A DNA stretch of 37,184 nucleotides, from positions 1-37,184 of the forward strand of contig JBBQAN010000026.1 of assembly GCA_038316385.1 (NCBI GenBank). Direction: 5' to 3'. How positions within the stretch are numbered: position 1 is the stretch's first letter; every line of letters starts with the position of its first letter. Below are positions 24,645 to 32,794 of this stretch, one piece after another. The DNA is from SZAS-103 sp038316385 (GTDB taxonomy: Bacteria > Pseudomonadota > Gammaproteobacteria > Xanthomonadales > Xanthomonadaceae). A program made the position numbers and the translations under genes. The notes beneath the pieces are model-generated. The model made no database searches. It saw only the letters and a list, made by a program, of their open reading frames with translations, and was not told where the DNA came from.

Positions 24645-25985
24645 ATGGCATTGCTGGCCCTCGGCCTGAACCACCAGACCGCCCCGATCGCGCTGCGCGA
24701 GAAGGTCGCGTTCGCACCCGAAGTGCTGCCCGGAGCGCTGGCTTCGTTGTGCGCGGTCGATGGCGTTCATGAGGCGGCTCTGCTGTCGACCTGCAACCGC
24801 ACCGAATTATATGCACGCATCGAACCGCAGGCCGAAGTGGTCGTCGTGCGCTGGCTTGCCGAACATCACGATCTCGGTGTCGCCGCGCTGGATGCGTACC
24901 TGTACCGGCATGCCGATGCGGCCGCGGTGCGGCATCTGTTCAGAGTCGCGACGGGGCTGGATTCGCTGGTGCTCGGCGAGCCGCAGATCCTCGGCCAGGT
25001 CAAGCACGCCTGGCAGATCGCGCGCGGAGCGCATGCGTTGAAGACCGGGCTCGACCGGCTGTTCCAGCACTGCTTCGCGGTCGCCAAACGGGTGCGCACC
25101 GATACCCTGATCGGCGCGCATCCGGTGTCGGTCGCCTACGCGGCGGTGCGACTCGCTCAGCAGGTTTTCGCGCGACTCGATCAGGCGACGGTATTGCTGG
25201 TCGGCGCCGGTGAAACCATCGAACTCGCCGCGCGCCACCTGTGTGACGCGAAAGCGAAACGCATTCTCGTTGCGAACCGCACGCTCGAACACGCGCAGCA
25301 ACTCGCGCACCGATTCGGTGGCGTCGCGTTGCCGCTTGAAGATCTCGAACGACATCTCGCCGAGGCCGATATCGTGATCTGCGCGACCGCTAGTCGCGAT
25401 CATGTGATCGCGCGCGCTGCGGTCGAGCGCGCGATCCGCGTACGCCGACACGCGCCGATGTTCCTGCTCGATCTCGCGGTGCCGCGCGATATCGATCCCG
25501 AGACCGCGGCGCTCGACGATGTCTATCTCTACACCGTGGACGATCTCGAACAGGTCATCAGCGAGAACCGGCGTTCGCGCCAGCAGGCTGCCGGCGAAGC
25601 GGAAACGCTGATCGACTTGCAGGTCGAGCAATTCATGGCGTGGTGGCGCGGCAGCACGCGCCAGGACATATTGAAATCCTTGCGTTTGCGCAGTGAAGCG
25701 ACGCGTGATGCTTTGCTGATGCGCGCGAAGGTACAACTCGCGGCTGGTCGCGATCCGCACGACGTACTCGATCAACTCGCGCACGGGCTCACCAACAAAC
25801 TGCTGCATGCGCCGACTGCCGGCCTGCGCCGCGCCGCACACGACGGCGATGCGCAACTGCTGAGCGCCGCTGCGCGTTTGTTTGACAGCGATTCCGAACA
25901 CTCGCCCGACGACTTCTTCGATGGCGTGTTCGACAACAGCAGCAAGGAAAGCTCCGATGACGCCGAGCCTCCTGCGCAAACTTGA
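24645..25985 (+). CDS. hemA: Glutamyl-tRNA reductase
   Basis: HemA reduces Glu-tRNA to glutamate-1-semialdehyde, the first step of C5-pathway heme synthesis. The 446-residue product has catalytic Cys50 in LLSTCNRTELYA, the block GLDSLVLGEPQILGQVKHAW, and the NADPH-domain loop LLVGAGETIELAARHL. DVYLYTVDDLEQVISENRRSRQQAA is also typical. After the dimerisation helices it ends with an acidic tail (DDFFDGVFDNSSKESSDD). Translation must begin at 24645, where homology starts. Its 3' end overlaps prfA by 29 bases, the classical hemA-prfA pair, here not followed by prmC. Confidence 0.96.
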   Translation: MALLALGLNHQTAPIALREKVAFAPEVLPGALASLCAVDGVHEAALLSTCNRTELYARIEPQAEVVVVRWLAEHHDLGVAALDAYLYRHADAAAVRHLFRVATGLDSLVLGEPQILGQVKHAWQIARGAHALKTGLDRLFQHCFAVAKRVRTDTLIGAHPVSVAYAAVRLAQQVFARLDQATVLLVGAGETIELAARHLCDAKAKRILVANRTLEHAQQLAHRFGGVALPLEDLERHLAEADIVICATASRDHVIARAAVERAIRVRRHAPMFLLDLAVPRDIDPETAALDDVYLYTVDDLEQVISENRRSRQQAAGEAETLIDLQVEQFMAWWRGSTRQDILKSLRLRSEATRDALLMRAKVQLAAGRDPHDVLDQLAHGLTNKLLHAPTAGLRRAAHDGDAQLLSAAARLFDSDSEHSPDDFFDGVFDNSSKESSDDAEPPAQT

Positions 25986-27042
25986 GGCGCTCGCCGAGCG
26001 TCGCGAGGAAGTTGCGCGCCTGCTGGCCGAGCCGGACGCGCTCGCCGATCAGAAGCGTTTTCGCGAACTGTCGCGCGAATTCGCCCAGCTCGAGCCGATC
26101 GCCAACGCGCTCGCCGACTACGCCAGCGCGCGCGTCGACCTCGCCTCCGCACTCGCGATGCGCGAGGATCCCGAGCTGCGCGAACTGGCCGATGCGGAAA
26201 TTCCTGCGCTACACCTGCGCCTCGCAAAACTGGAGGATTCGCTGGGCCTGCTGCTGATCCCGATCGATCCGCGCGACGATGCGAATCTGTTCATCGAAGT
26301 GCGTGCGGGCACCGGCGGCGACGAGGCGGCGATTTTCGCGGGCGACCTGTTCCGCATGTACGCACGTTACGCCGAACGTCATCGCTGGAAGGTCGAGATC
26401 GAATCCTCCAGCCCCGGCGAGCATGGCGGCTACAAGGAAATCGTCGCACGCATCGAAGGCCGCGGCGCGTACTCGAAACTCAAGTTCGAATCCGGCACCC
26501 ATCGCGTACAGCGCGTGCCGGATACCGAAACGCAGGGACGCATCCACACCTCGGCTGCGACCGTCGCGATCCTTCCGGACGACGACGAAGTCAGCGAAGT
26601 GCAGATCAATCCCGCCGATCTGAAGGTCGATACGTTCCGTAGTTCTGGCGCCGGCGGCCAGCACGTCAACAAGACCGAGTCCGCGATCCGCATCACCCAT
26701 GTCCCAACCGGTGTGGTGGTCGAGAACCAGACCGAGCGTTCGCAACACGCGAACCGCGACAAGGCGATGCAGCGGTTGAAGGCCATGCTGCTCGAAGCGG
26801 AACGCGCGCGGGCTGCGGCGGTGACGGCCGCATCACGACGTCTGCAAGTCGGCAGCGGCGACCGCAGCCAGCGCATCCGCACCTACAATTTCGCGCAGGG
26901 CCGGATCACCGATCATCGCGTCGATGGATTGACCTTGTACCGTTTGCCGGAAATCCTCGAAGGCGATCTCGACGATCTGGTCGAACGCCTCACGCGCGAG
27001 CATCAGGCCGACGAACTCAAGCTGCTCACGGAGGCCGCATGA
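25957..27042 (+). CDS. prfA: Peptide chain release factor 1
   Basis: RF1 recognises UAA and UAG and triggers peptide release. The 361-residue product starts at an ATG with AAGGA upstream, inside the end of hemA. The GGQ motif is at residues 233-235 in SSGAGGQHVNKTESAIRITH. The codon-recognition PxT tripeptide is PDT at 188-190 (PAT in E. coli, PVT or PET in others). VRAGTGGDEAAIFAGDLFRMY and the C-terminal GSGDRSQRIRTYNF fit RF1 and not RF2, and no programmed frameshift is present. The GNAT gene overlaps its stop by 4 bases, where prmC would be in E. coli. Confidence 0.97.
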   Translation: MTPSLLRKLEALAERREEVARLLAEPDALADQKRFRELSREFAQLEPIANALADYASARVDLASALAMREDPELRELADAEIPALHLRLAKLEDSLGLLLIPIDPRDDANLFIEVRAGTGGDEAAIFAGDLFRMYARYAERHRWKVEIESSSPGEHGGYKEIVARIEGRGAYSKLKFESGTHRVQRVPDTETQGRIHTSAATVAILPDDDEVSEVQINPADLKVDTFRSSGAGGQHVNKTESAIRITHVPTGVVVENQTERSQHANRDKAMQRLKAMLLEAERARAAAVTAASRRLQVGSGDRSQRIRTYNFAQGRITDHRVDGLTLYRLPEILEGDLDDLVERLTREHQADELKLLTEAA

Positions 27043-27536
27043 GTGCGCAACGTGCAATCGCCGTGCGTCGCGCCGATGCGAACGATCTCGACGCGCTGGC
27101 CGCGCTGTTCGATGCATACCGGCAATTCTACAAACAGCCCGGCGACGTAAGCGTCGCGCGCGCATTTCTTGCCGAACGCGTCGCGCGCAATGAATCGGTG
27201 GCGCTGATCGCCGGACACGACGGTGCGGCGATCGGCTTCGTACAGTTGTATCCCCTGTTTTCGTCGGTGCGGCTCGGTCGCACGTGGCTGCTCAACGATT
27301 TGTATGTCGCTCCACAAGCGCGCCGGCTTGGCGTCGCTCGCGCTCTGCTCGACGCGGCCTGCGCATTCGCGCGTGAGCACGGCGCGTTGGGACTGGAACT
27401 CGAAACCGGCAGCGACAACTACAACGCGCAAGCGCTGTATCGCAATTCTGGCTGGAAGCTCGGCGAGAATCTGCGTTTCCATTTCGACTTCGCCGATCTT
27501 GTGGCGAGGAATCGTGGCGACAAGGATCACGCATGA
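27039..27536 (+). CDS. GNAT family N-acetyltransferase
   Basis: This 165-residue protein has the acetyl-CoA fold: WLLNDLYVAPQARRLGVARALL, with the pyrophosphate-binding Q/R-x-x-G-x-A segment QARRLGVA at residues 93-100, then a C-terminal YNAQALYRNSGWK. The substrate is not evident; relatives with this pattern act on small amines or on protein termini. The ATG overlaps the prfA stop and its own stop overlaps moaB (both ATGA), so three genes are tightly coupled. Whether it modifies a translation protein such as RF1 is only a guess from position. Confidence 0.88.
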   Translation: MSAQRAIAVRRADANDLDALAALFDAYRQFYKQPGDVSVARAFLAERVARNESVALIAGHDGAAIGFVQLYPLFSSVRLGRTWLLNDLYVAPQARRLGVARALLDAACAFAREHGALGLELETGSDNYNAQALYRNSGWKLGENLRFHFDFADLVARNRGDKDHA

Positions 27537-28045
27537 ACGACGCCGCAACATCGCTGAATCTTTGCGTACTCACCGTCTCCGATACGCGCACGTCGTCGAA
27601 CGATACGTCGGGCGATTATCTTGCTGCGTCGCTAATCGAAGCGGGCCATCGCCTGCACGAGCGCGCGATGCTTCCTGACGACCGCTATCAACTGCGCGCC
27701 TTGGTGTCGCGCTGGATCGCCGATGCCAACGTCGATGGCATCCTCGTCACCGGCGGAACGGGTTTCACTGGCCGCGATTCCACGCCCGAAGCACTACTGC
27801 CGTTGCTCGACAAGACGATGCCAGGCTTCGGCGAAGTTTTTCGCGCGATCAGCTTCGCGGAAATCGGCACGAGCTCGCTCCAATCGCGCGCTTTCGCGGG
27901 GCTGGCGAACGGCACGTTCGTGTTTTGTCTGCCCGGCTCGACGCAGGCTTGCCGCACCGCATGGGAGCAGTTGATCCGCGCCCAACTCGACGCGCGCACG
28001 AAACCCTGCAATCTTGCGACGTTGAGACCACGGCTGAAGGAGTGA
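27533..28045 (+). CDS. moaB: Molybdenum cofactor biosynthesis protein MoaB
   Basis: MoaB/Mog-family proteins bind molybdopterin; Mog-type activity adenylylates it before metal insertion. The 170-residue product shows the family opening LCVLTVSDTRTSSNDTSGD, the ligand loop VTGGTGFTGRDSTPEAL and SLQSRAFAGLANGTFVFCLPGS. The start overlaps the GNAT gene by 4 bases. No other molybdenum-cofactor gene is in the window, so it is separated from its pathway partners. MoaB versus Mog cannot be settled here; size and sequence favour MoaB. Confidence 0.92.
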   Translation: MNDAATSLNLCVLTVSDTRTSSNDTSGDYLAASLIEAGHRLHERAMLPDDRYQLRALVSRWIADANVDGILVTGGTGFTGRDSTPEALLPLLDKTMPGFGEVFRAISFAEIGTSSLQSRAFAGLANGTFVFCLPGSTQACRTAWEQLIRAQLDARTKPCNLATLRPRLKE

Positions 28046-28204
28046 CCATGGCACCTGGCAAGCCCTGCCGAGCATGCGACCTTCACGCATGAATGTCGAA
28101 AACGCACAATTCGCACCTATCGCGAACTGACTACGCAACAGGAAGTCGCTTTGCTGGAAGTCGCACACAGCATGGCAAACCACAAAAATGAGGGCGCGAC
28201 TCTG

Positions 28205-29023
28205 ATGGAGAATGCACCGATGGCTGATCCCGATGACGACATGAAAAAACTCAAGCGCAAGAAATACGCGAAGCTGTTCGAGCCGATGCAGGGCGAATTG
28301 CTGCGGATGGCGCGCTGGGTCGAGCAGACCGGACAGCGTCTGCTGATCTTGTTCGAAGGCCGCGATACCGCCGGCAAGGGCGGCGTGATCGGAGACATCG
28401 CCGGCACGCTCAATCCGCGCCAATGCCGCACGGTCGCGCTGAGCAAGCCCGATGAAACCGAGAAAACCCAGTGGTATTTCCAGCGTTACATCGAGCACCT
28501 GCCCGCTGCTGGCGAGATCGTGTTGTTCGATCGCAGCTGGTACAACCGCGCCGGGGTCGAGAAGGTGATGGGCTATTGCACCGACGCGCAATACAACGCC
28601 TTCCTTGAACAGACACCGGCATTCGAGAGGCTGCTGACCGACGACGGCATTCTGCTATTCAAGTACTGGCTATGCGTCGATCAACAGCAACAGGAAGAAC
28701 GCTTCGCCGAGCGTGCCGACGATCCGCTCAAACGCTGGAAACTGTCGCCGATCGACCTCAAGGCGCGTTCGCATTACGCCGAATACGGACAAGCGCGCGA
28801 TGCGATGCTCAAGGTGACGCACACCGCGAAGGCGCCGTGGGCACTGATCAATTTCAACGACCAAAAGCGCGGTCGGCTCGCGTTGATCCGCCATCTACTC
28901 GACACCATACCCGATACACAAACTTCGGAAACGCCGATCGAATTGCCGAAACTCGGACACAAGCCACTCGATGAAACTTTCGATGGGCCGCTGAAGCCGC
29001 TGCCGGATTTCCATCTGGAATGA
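28205..29023 (+). CDS. ppk2: Polyphosphate kinase 2, class I
   Basis: PPK2 uses polyphosphate to make nucleoside triphosphates from diphosphates (class I), or the reverse. The product (272 residues from this start) has Walker A GRDTAGKGG (about residues 52-60) and Walker B FDRSWYNRAGVE (about 108-119). ALSKPDETEKTQWYFQRYIEHLP and DPLKRWKLSPIDLKAR are typical of the single-domain, P. aeruginosa-type group. Starts at 28172, 28205 and 28220 are all possible; GAGGG (28190-28194) supports 28205, and GGAG (28207-28210) supports 28220. It lies 159 bases after moaB and may have its own promoter. Confidence 0.92.
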   Translation: MENAPMADPDDDMKKLKRKKYAKLFEPMQGELLRMARWVEQTGQRLLILFEGRDTAGKGGVIGDIAGTLNPRQCRTVALSKPDETEKTQWYFQRYIEHLPAAGEIVLFDRSWYNRAGVEKVMGYCTDAQYNAFLEQTPAFERLLTDDGILLFKYWLCVDQQQQEERFAERADDPLKRWKLSPIDLKARSHYAEYGQARDAMLKVTHTAKAPWALINFNDQKRGRLALIRHLLDTIPDTQTSETPIELPKLGHKPLDETFDGPLKPLPDFHLE

Positions 29024-29035
29024 TTCGTTGCGACT

Positions 29036-29056
29036 GGATCGACTCCGGTCGAATCC
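29036..29056. terminator. Hairpin in the ppk2/acyP convergent gap
   Basis: GGATCGAC (29036-29043) pairs with GTCG-A-ATCC (29048-29056) around a TCCG loop: 8 bp with one bulged A. It fills most of the 35-base gap between two converging stops. No T-run follows on either strand, so it is at best a weak bidirectional terminator or a mRNA 3' end stabiliser. Confidence 0.35.
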
Positions 29057-29058
29057 GA

Positions 29059-29325
29059 TCAGCCAAAACCAAATCCTGTTATTTCTTCAATGTATGACAG
29101 TTCGCGGTGCACTGCTTCCACGCACGCGAACTGCGGACCGTGTTGCAACCACTGCGCAAACAATTCAATGCTCGCCGGCTCGCCTTGCACGAATGCTTCC
29201 ACGCGACCATCGGCGAGATTACGTGCGTAGCCGCTCAAGCCAAGCTCGAGCGCGCGGCGACGCGCGGATGCGCGAAAGCCGACACCCTGCACACGACCGC
29301 TCACGAAAAATCGTGCCGCTTCCAT
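29059..29325 (-). CDS. acyP: Acylphosphatase
   Basis: Acylphosphatase hydrolyses acyl phosphates such as carbamoyl phosphate and 1,3-bisphosphoglycerate. The 88-residue product has the complete small-enzyme fold with the phosphate loop GRVQGVGFR (catalytic Arg18) and catalytic Asn36 in GYARNLADGRVEAFVQG. The frame continues upstream, but homology and length place the start at 29325, one base after the stop of the thioredoxin gene. It is the last gene of a three-gene minus-strand unit with the TlpA-like and YihY genes. Confidence 0.94.
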   Translation of the reverse strand: MEAARFFVSGRVQGVGFRASARRRALELGLSGYARNLADGRVEAFVQGEPASIELFAQWLQHGPQFACVEAVHRELSYIEEITGFGFG

Positions 29326-29326
29326 T

Positions 29327-29890
29327 TCAGCTCGCCGGTTTCGCCTTGTTGATCTGTTGCTGAAGTTCCTTGATCGTGATCGGGCCGAGGAACTTGTGGA
29401 CGACCTCGCCATCCGGGCCGATCAGATACGACGTCGGCAGCGCGCGCGGTTCGTCGAAATCCTGCGGTGGATGGTAGGTGTCCACGACTGCGATCGGGTA
29501 GCCGGGAGTGTGCTGTTTGAGGAAGGTTTCCAGTGCGGGCTTTTCGATTTCCTCGAAGTCCAGACCGATTACGGCGACATCCTTGCGCGTCTTGATGAAA
29601 GCGGTCAGATCGGGCATTTCTTGCAGACACGGCCCGCACCACGTCGCCCAGAAGTTCACCACCACCCAGTGCCCGCGCTGCGCTGCCAGATCGTATGGCT
29701 TGCCGTCGAAGGTGGTGACTTTGAGTGCAGGATGACTCTTGTCCGATGGCGTTGCCGATTCCGACGCAGCTTGGGGTTTCGCCGCCGATGGCGATGTGAC
29801 AGCGACAGTGGCGGCGGGCGGCGCAGCGCGCTCGCATGCACTCAATGCGAACACGAGAATGCTGCCCAGGACGACGGCAATGGCTTTCAT
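29327..29890 (-). CDS. TlpA/ResA-like thioredoxin lipoprotein
   Basis: The 187-residue product has a lipoprotein signal with lipobox LSAC (Cys19), an Ala/Ser/Pro-rich linker to about residue 52, and a thioredoxin domain with the active site WCGPC (84-88) in VVNFWATWCGPCLQEMP. The cis-Pro lies in ALPTSYLIGPDG. TlpA-type proteins reduce periplasmic disulfides, for example in cytochrome c maturation or copper handling; the target here is unknown. Its ATG overlaps the YihY stop (ATGA) and its stop is one base before the acyP ATG. Confidence 0.92.
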   Translation of the reverse strand: MKAIAVVLGSILVFALSACERAAPPAATVAVTSPSAAKPQAASESATPSDKSHPALKVTTFDGKPYDLAAQRGHWVVVNFWATWCGPCLQEMPDLTAFIKTRKDVAVIGLDFEEIEKPALETFLKQHTPGYPIAVVDTYHPPQDFDEPRALPTSYLIGPDGEVVHKFLGPITIKELQQQINKAKPAS

Positions 29891-31158
29891 GCGGAATGCT
29901 CTCCGGACGGAATGTAGATGCTGCCCACGCTGCGTTGCATGCCTTCGCGCAATGGCAGCCGCAGTGCATCAAGCGCTGCCTGTACGCGGATGCCGAGTGC
30001 GTCGTCCCGGCACGGCATCGCGGCGTCGGTGACCGGAATGCGCAATGCAGCGGCCTCGTACATTTCGCTGATGGGCACCTCATCGAGATCGCGCGCCAGC
30101 ACCCATTCTCCAGATTCCGTCCTGCGCAGCACGGCTATCTCGCAGAGGATGCCGAACATGCGTTGCAGCAGATCGTCGGTGAGGATCGGTTCGAGCGCGT
30201 GCAGATCGACGGTATGCAGTCCCCGACCCTGCGTGCGTGCCTCGGCAAAACGCCCCAGCATGCGCAGCAGGCCGTACAACTCGTAACCCATCGGCAATCG
30301 CAGCGCGGAAGGCTGATAACGGAACGCCGACAACGATGCGGCCAGCGTCGCGCCCAGCAAGACTACCAACCACGACACCCAGATCCACAGCAGGAAGATC
30401 GGAATGATCGCCAGCGCGCCGTAAACCTGTTGATACGACGCGCGTGACAGGTAATAAGCGATCGCATATTTCGCGATCTCGAACAACGTGGTCGCCAGCA
30501 CGCCACCGGCCAACGCATGGCGCCAGGCGACACTGCGGTTCGGGATAACGTTGTACGCTACCGTGGACGCAATCAGCTCCAGCAGCATCGGCGTCAGGTG
30601 CAGTGCGTATTTCAGCAATGCGGATTGCTCGGCGGTGGCGACGGCCGGCAGCGAGAACAGATACGAGGAGATTCCCACACTCAACACCGCCAGCAAAGGG
30701 CCGAGGGTAAGCGCCGCCCAGAAAAGCAGAAAGCGCGCCAATGGCCGCCGCGCCGTGGGCACGCGCCAGATCCGGTTGAAAGCGTCCTCGATGCTCCACA
30801 TCGTCAGCACCGATGTCGTCAGCAATCCCGCGAGGCCGAAGCCTGTCAGACCGCGCGCACTGCTGGCGAAGTTGCGGATGTAATCGGCCACGCTCGCGGC
30901 GGACTTGGGCACGAAATTGGTGAACAGGAAAATCGTCAGCGCATCGCCCCAGCGTTGATACACCGGAAACATTGCGATGACTCCGAACACGGTCGCGGTC
31001 AATGGCACCAGCGCCAACAGCGTCGTGTAACTCAATGCTCCGGCACTGAGCAGGCAGTTGTCGTCGATGAAACGTTTCAGCAAGAATCGAAGGAACGAAC
31101 GCACGCGCTCGCGATCCACGCGTCGCATCCATTGCCTGATGGTATCGATCGGTTGCAT
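29887..31158 (-). CDS. YihY/UPF0761 family inner membrane protein with C-terminal extension
   Basis: The 423-residue product has about six membrane segments in its first 290 residues. The YihY family block is SAGALSYTTLLALVPLTATVFG, then FGLAGLLTTSVLTMWSIEDAFNRIWRV and AIIPIFLLWIWVSWLVVLLGA. A soluble extension of about 130 residues follows (LLRMLGRFAEARTQGRGLHTVDL, then ILTDDLLQRMFGILCEIAVLRRT), with a helical, perhaps winged-helix look. Older annotations call this family ribonuclease BN; that activity belongs to a different protein. Function is unknown. The frame is open far upstream, but that part is antisense to wrbA; the start at 31158 is where homology begins. Confidence 0.9.
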   Translation of the reverse strand: MQPIDTIRQWMRRVDRERVRSFLRFLLKRFIDDNCLLSAGALSYTTLLALVPLTATVFGVIAMFPVYQRWGDALTIFLFTNFVPKSAASVADYIRNFASSARGLTGFGLAGLLTTSVLTMWSIEDAFNRIWRVPTARRPLARFLLFWAALTLGPLLAVLSVGISSYLFSLPAVATAEQSALLKYALHLTPMLLELIASTVAYNVIPNRSVAWRHALAGGVLATTLFEIAKYAIAYYLSRASYQQVYGALAIIPIFLLWIWVSWLVVLLGATLAASLSAFRYQPSALRLPMGYELYGLLRMLGRFAEARTQGRGLHTVDLHALEPILTDDLLQRMFGILCEIAVLRRTESGEWVLARDLDEVPISEMYEAAALRIPVTDAAMPCRDDALGIRVQAALDALRLPLREGMQRSVGSIYIPSGEHSA

Positions 31159-31293
31159 GACGCAAGGATAGCCCATGCGGAAAAGTGGTCGGCAGGAATT
31201 TTGAGTTCGACGATCCATCAGGATGCGATCGACCGCAGCGAACCTTCGCGCCGAGTCCTTTTCCGCTAGGCTTGCGGCTACCAAGGAGGACGC

Positions 31294-31908
31294 ATGCCCG
31301 AGATTCTGATTCTGTATTACAGCCGCAATGGCGCGGTTGCGTCGCTGGCGCGGCAGATCGCTCGCGGCGTTGAAGAAGTCACCGGAATGTCCGCGCGATT
31401 GCGCACTGTGCCGCCGGTCGCAGCGATCACCCAGACCGCAGCGCGACAGGTTCCCGATGATGGCTCGCCCTACGTTGCGCGACACGATCTGGCCGAATGC
31501 GCCGGATTGATTCTTGGCAGCCCAACCCGTTTCGGCAACATGGCCGCTCCGCTGAAGCATTTCATCGACGGGCTCGGCGCGGAATGGGCCTCCGGCACTC
31601 TGGTCGGCAAGCCGGCTGCGGTTTTCACCTCGACGGCAAGCATGCACGGTGGGCAGGAATCGACTCTGCTCACGATGATGCTGCCACTGCTGCACCACGG
31701 CATGTTGCTGGTCGGGATTCCATACACCGAGCCGGCTTTGAGCAGCACCCACAGCGGCGGCACGCCCTACGGTGCAAGCCACGTCGCGGGTACCCAGGAC
31801 GATCTGCCGCTGACCGACGACGAGAAAATCCTCGCGCGCGCGCATGGTCGGCGGGTTGCCGGAATTGCTGCAATCCTGAGTCACGCTGCGTTGGGTGAGT
31901 CCGCATGA
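31294..31908 (+). CDS. wrbA: NAD(P)H:quinone oxidoreductase, WrbA type
   Basis: WrbA is an FMN flavodoxin-like enzyme that reduces quinones by two electrons and protects against redox cycling. The 204-residue product shows the FMN phosphate loop YYSRNGAVASLARQI, GSPTRFGNMAAPLKHFID, TASMHGGQEST and the family block GTPYGASHVAG. A strong AAGGAGGA site (31283-31290) precedes the ATG with a short spacing. It is divergent from YihY (135-base gap) and overlaps the DUF2069 gene by 4 bases. A related cluster with YihY, WrbA and DUF2069 exists in Pseudomonas by my recollection; the arsenate-reductase-like gene found there is missing here. Confidence 0.92.
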   Translation: MPEILILYYSRNGAVASLARQIARGVEEVTGMSARLRTVPPVAAITQTAARQVPDDGSPYVARHDLAECAGLILGSPTRFGNMAAPLKHFIDGLGAEWASGTLVGKPAAVFTSTASMHGGQESTLLTMMLPLLHHGMLLVGIPYTEPALSSTHSGGTPYGASHVAGTQDDLPLTDDEKILARAHGRRVAGIAAILSHAALGESA

Positions 31909-32255
31909 TTGCGCGCGCGCTCGCGCTGGCCGGCATCCTCGGCTTGCTGCTGTGGCAATGGCTCTGGCACGAAACAATGGCGCCGCCACTGTCCGCGATT
32001 CCCTGGGTCTATGCAGCGTTTTTCTGCATGCCGCTGCTGCCGTCGCTGCTGTTGATTGCGTGCCGGCAACGTGCGGCGTTGCTGGCCGGTGCGCTCGCGG
32101 CGCTACTGTATTTCTGTCACGGCGTGATGGTCGCGATGAGCGTACCGGCATTGCGCATGCTCTCACTGGTCGAGATCGCGCTGAGCGTATTGGTGGTCGT
32201 GGCCGCGAGCTGGAACGGGTTGCGTGGCCGGTTCGCGCGCAAGCCGACCGTATAA
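31905..32255 (+). CDS. DUF2069 family membrane protein
   Basis: This 116-residue protein is almost all membrane: four hydrophobic segments (ARALALAGILGLLLWQWLW; IPWVYAAFFCMPLLPSLLLIA; LAGALAALLYFCHGVMVAM; LVEIALSVLVVVAASWNGL) and a basic C-terminus. The pattern WPWVYAAFF/MPLLPSLLL is that of DUF2069, which is repeatedly found next to wrbA. Function is unknown. Its ATG overlaps the wrbA stop, so the two are expressed together. Confidence 0.85.
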   Translation: MIARALALAGILGLLLWQWLWHETMAPPLSAIPWVYAAFFCMPLLPSLLLIACRQRAALLAGALAALLYFCHGVMVAMSVPALRMLSLVEIALSVLVVVAASWNGLRGRFARKPTV

Positions 32256-32290
32256 TCGCGAGCATCAGAATCATCGCGAGCATCCGAATC
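32255..32290 (+). repeat. Two tandem 18-bp repeats before the asparaginase-like gene
   Basis: Copies 32255-32272 and 32273-32290 abut and differ at one position (ATCGCGAGCATC then A or C, then GAATC). TATAAT at 32251-32256 overlaps the first copy and the end of the preceding gene, so it could be a -10 box, although no -35 was found. AAGG at 32291-32294 serves the ATG at 32303. The repeat would thus lie in the 5' leader. It may come from replication slippage or be an operator with two half-sites. Confidence 0.7.
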
Positions 32291-32302
32291 AAGGCGCATA
32301 CC

Positions 32303-32794
32303 ATGATGGATCAACTGTGCATCGTCACTACCGGCGGCACGATCGACAAGGTGTATTTCGACGACAAGTCGGATTACCAAGTCGGCGACCCGCAGATCGG
32401 GCGCATTCTCGACGAACTCGGCGTCGCATTCCGTTTCAGCGTCATCCCGATCCTGCGCAAGGACAGCTTGCACATTACCGCTACCGACCGCGAGCTGCTG
32501 CGCGCGACAATCAGCGCCCAGCCTGCGCGGCATGTACTCGTCACGCATGGCACCGACACCATGGTCGATACCGCGAGGGTACTGGCGAGCATTGCCGACA
32601 AGACCATCGTGCTGACCGGCGCACTGAATCCGGCGCGTTTCCGCGGCTCCGACGCGGACTTCAATATCGGCACTGCGGTCGGCGCGGTGCAGTGCCTGCC
32701 GCCAGGCGTCTATATCGCGATGAATGGGCGCATCTGGGATCCGCTGAAGGTGCGCAAGAATGTCGCCGCAAACCGGTTTGAGTCCGCTATTTGA
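32303..32794 (+). CDS. Short asparaginase-domain protein
   Basis: The 163-residue product matches only the N-terminal domain of type I/II asparaginases (about 330 residues). It starts IVTTGGTIDKVYFDD, with the catalytic-loop Thr in GGTID, and has the second motif VTHGTDTMVDTARVL with the Thr-Asp pair. VLTGALNPARFRGSDADFNIG matches the region of the catalytic Lys, but I see an Asn/Arg-rich segment there. The C-terminal domain that supplies subunit contacts and the Glu of the first triad is absent. Standalone proteins of this size occur in other proteobacteria, so it is not simply a broken gene. Substrate is unknown. ATG at 32306 is an alternative start. Confidence 0.86.
   Translation: MMDQLCIVTTGGTIDKVYFDDKSDYQVGDPQIGRILDELGVAFRFSVIPILRKDSLHITATDRELLRATISAQPARHVLVTHGTDTMVDTARVLASIADKTIVLTGALNPARFRGSDADFNIGTAVGAVQCLPPGVYIAMNGRIWDPLKVRKNVAANRFESAI

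Noticed and set aside
24807..25979. Long minus-strand open frame opposite hemA
   Set aside because: It mirrors hemA codons and has no family features.
31159..32304. Upstream extension of the YihY frame on the minus strand over wrbA and the DUF2069 gene
   Set aside because: The family begins at 31158; the extension is antisense to two well-supported genes and is Arg/Ser-rich without motifs.
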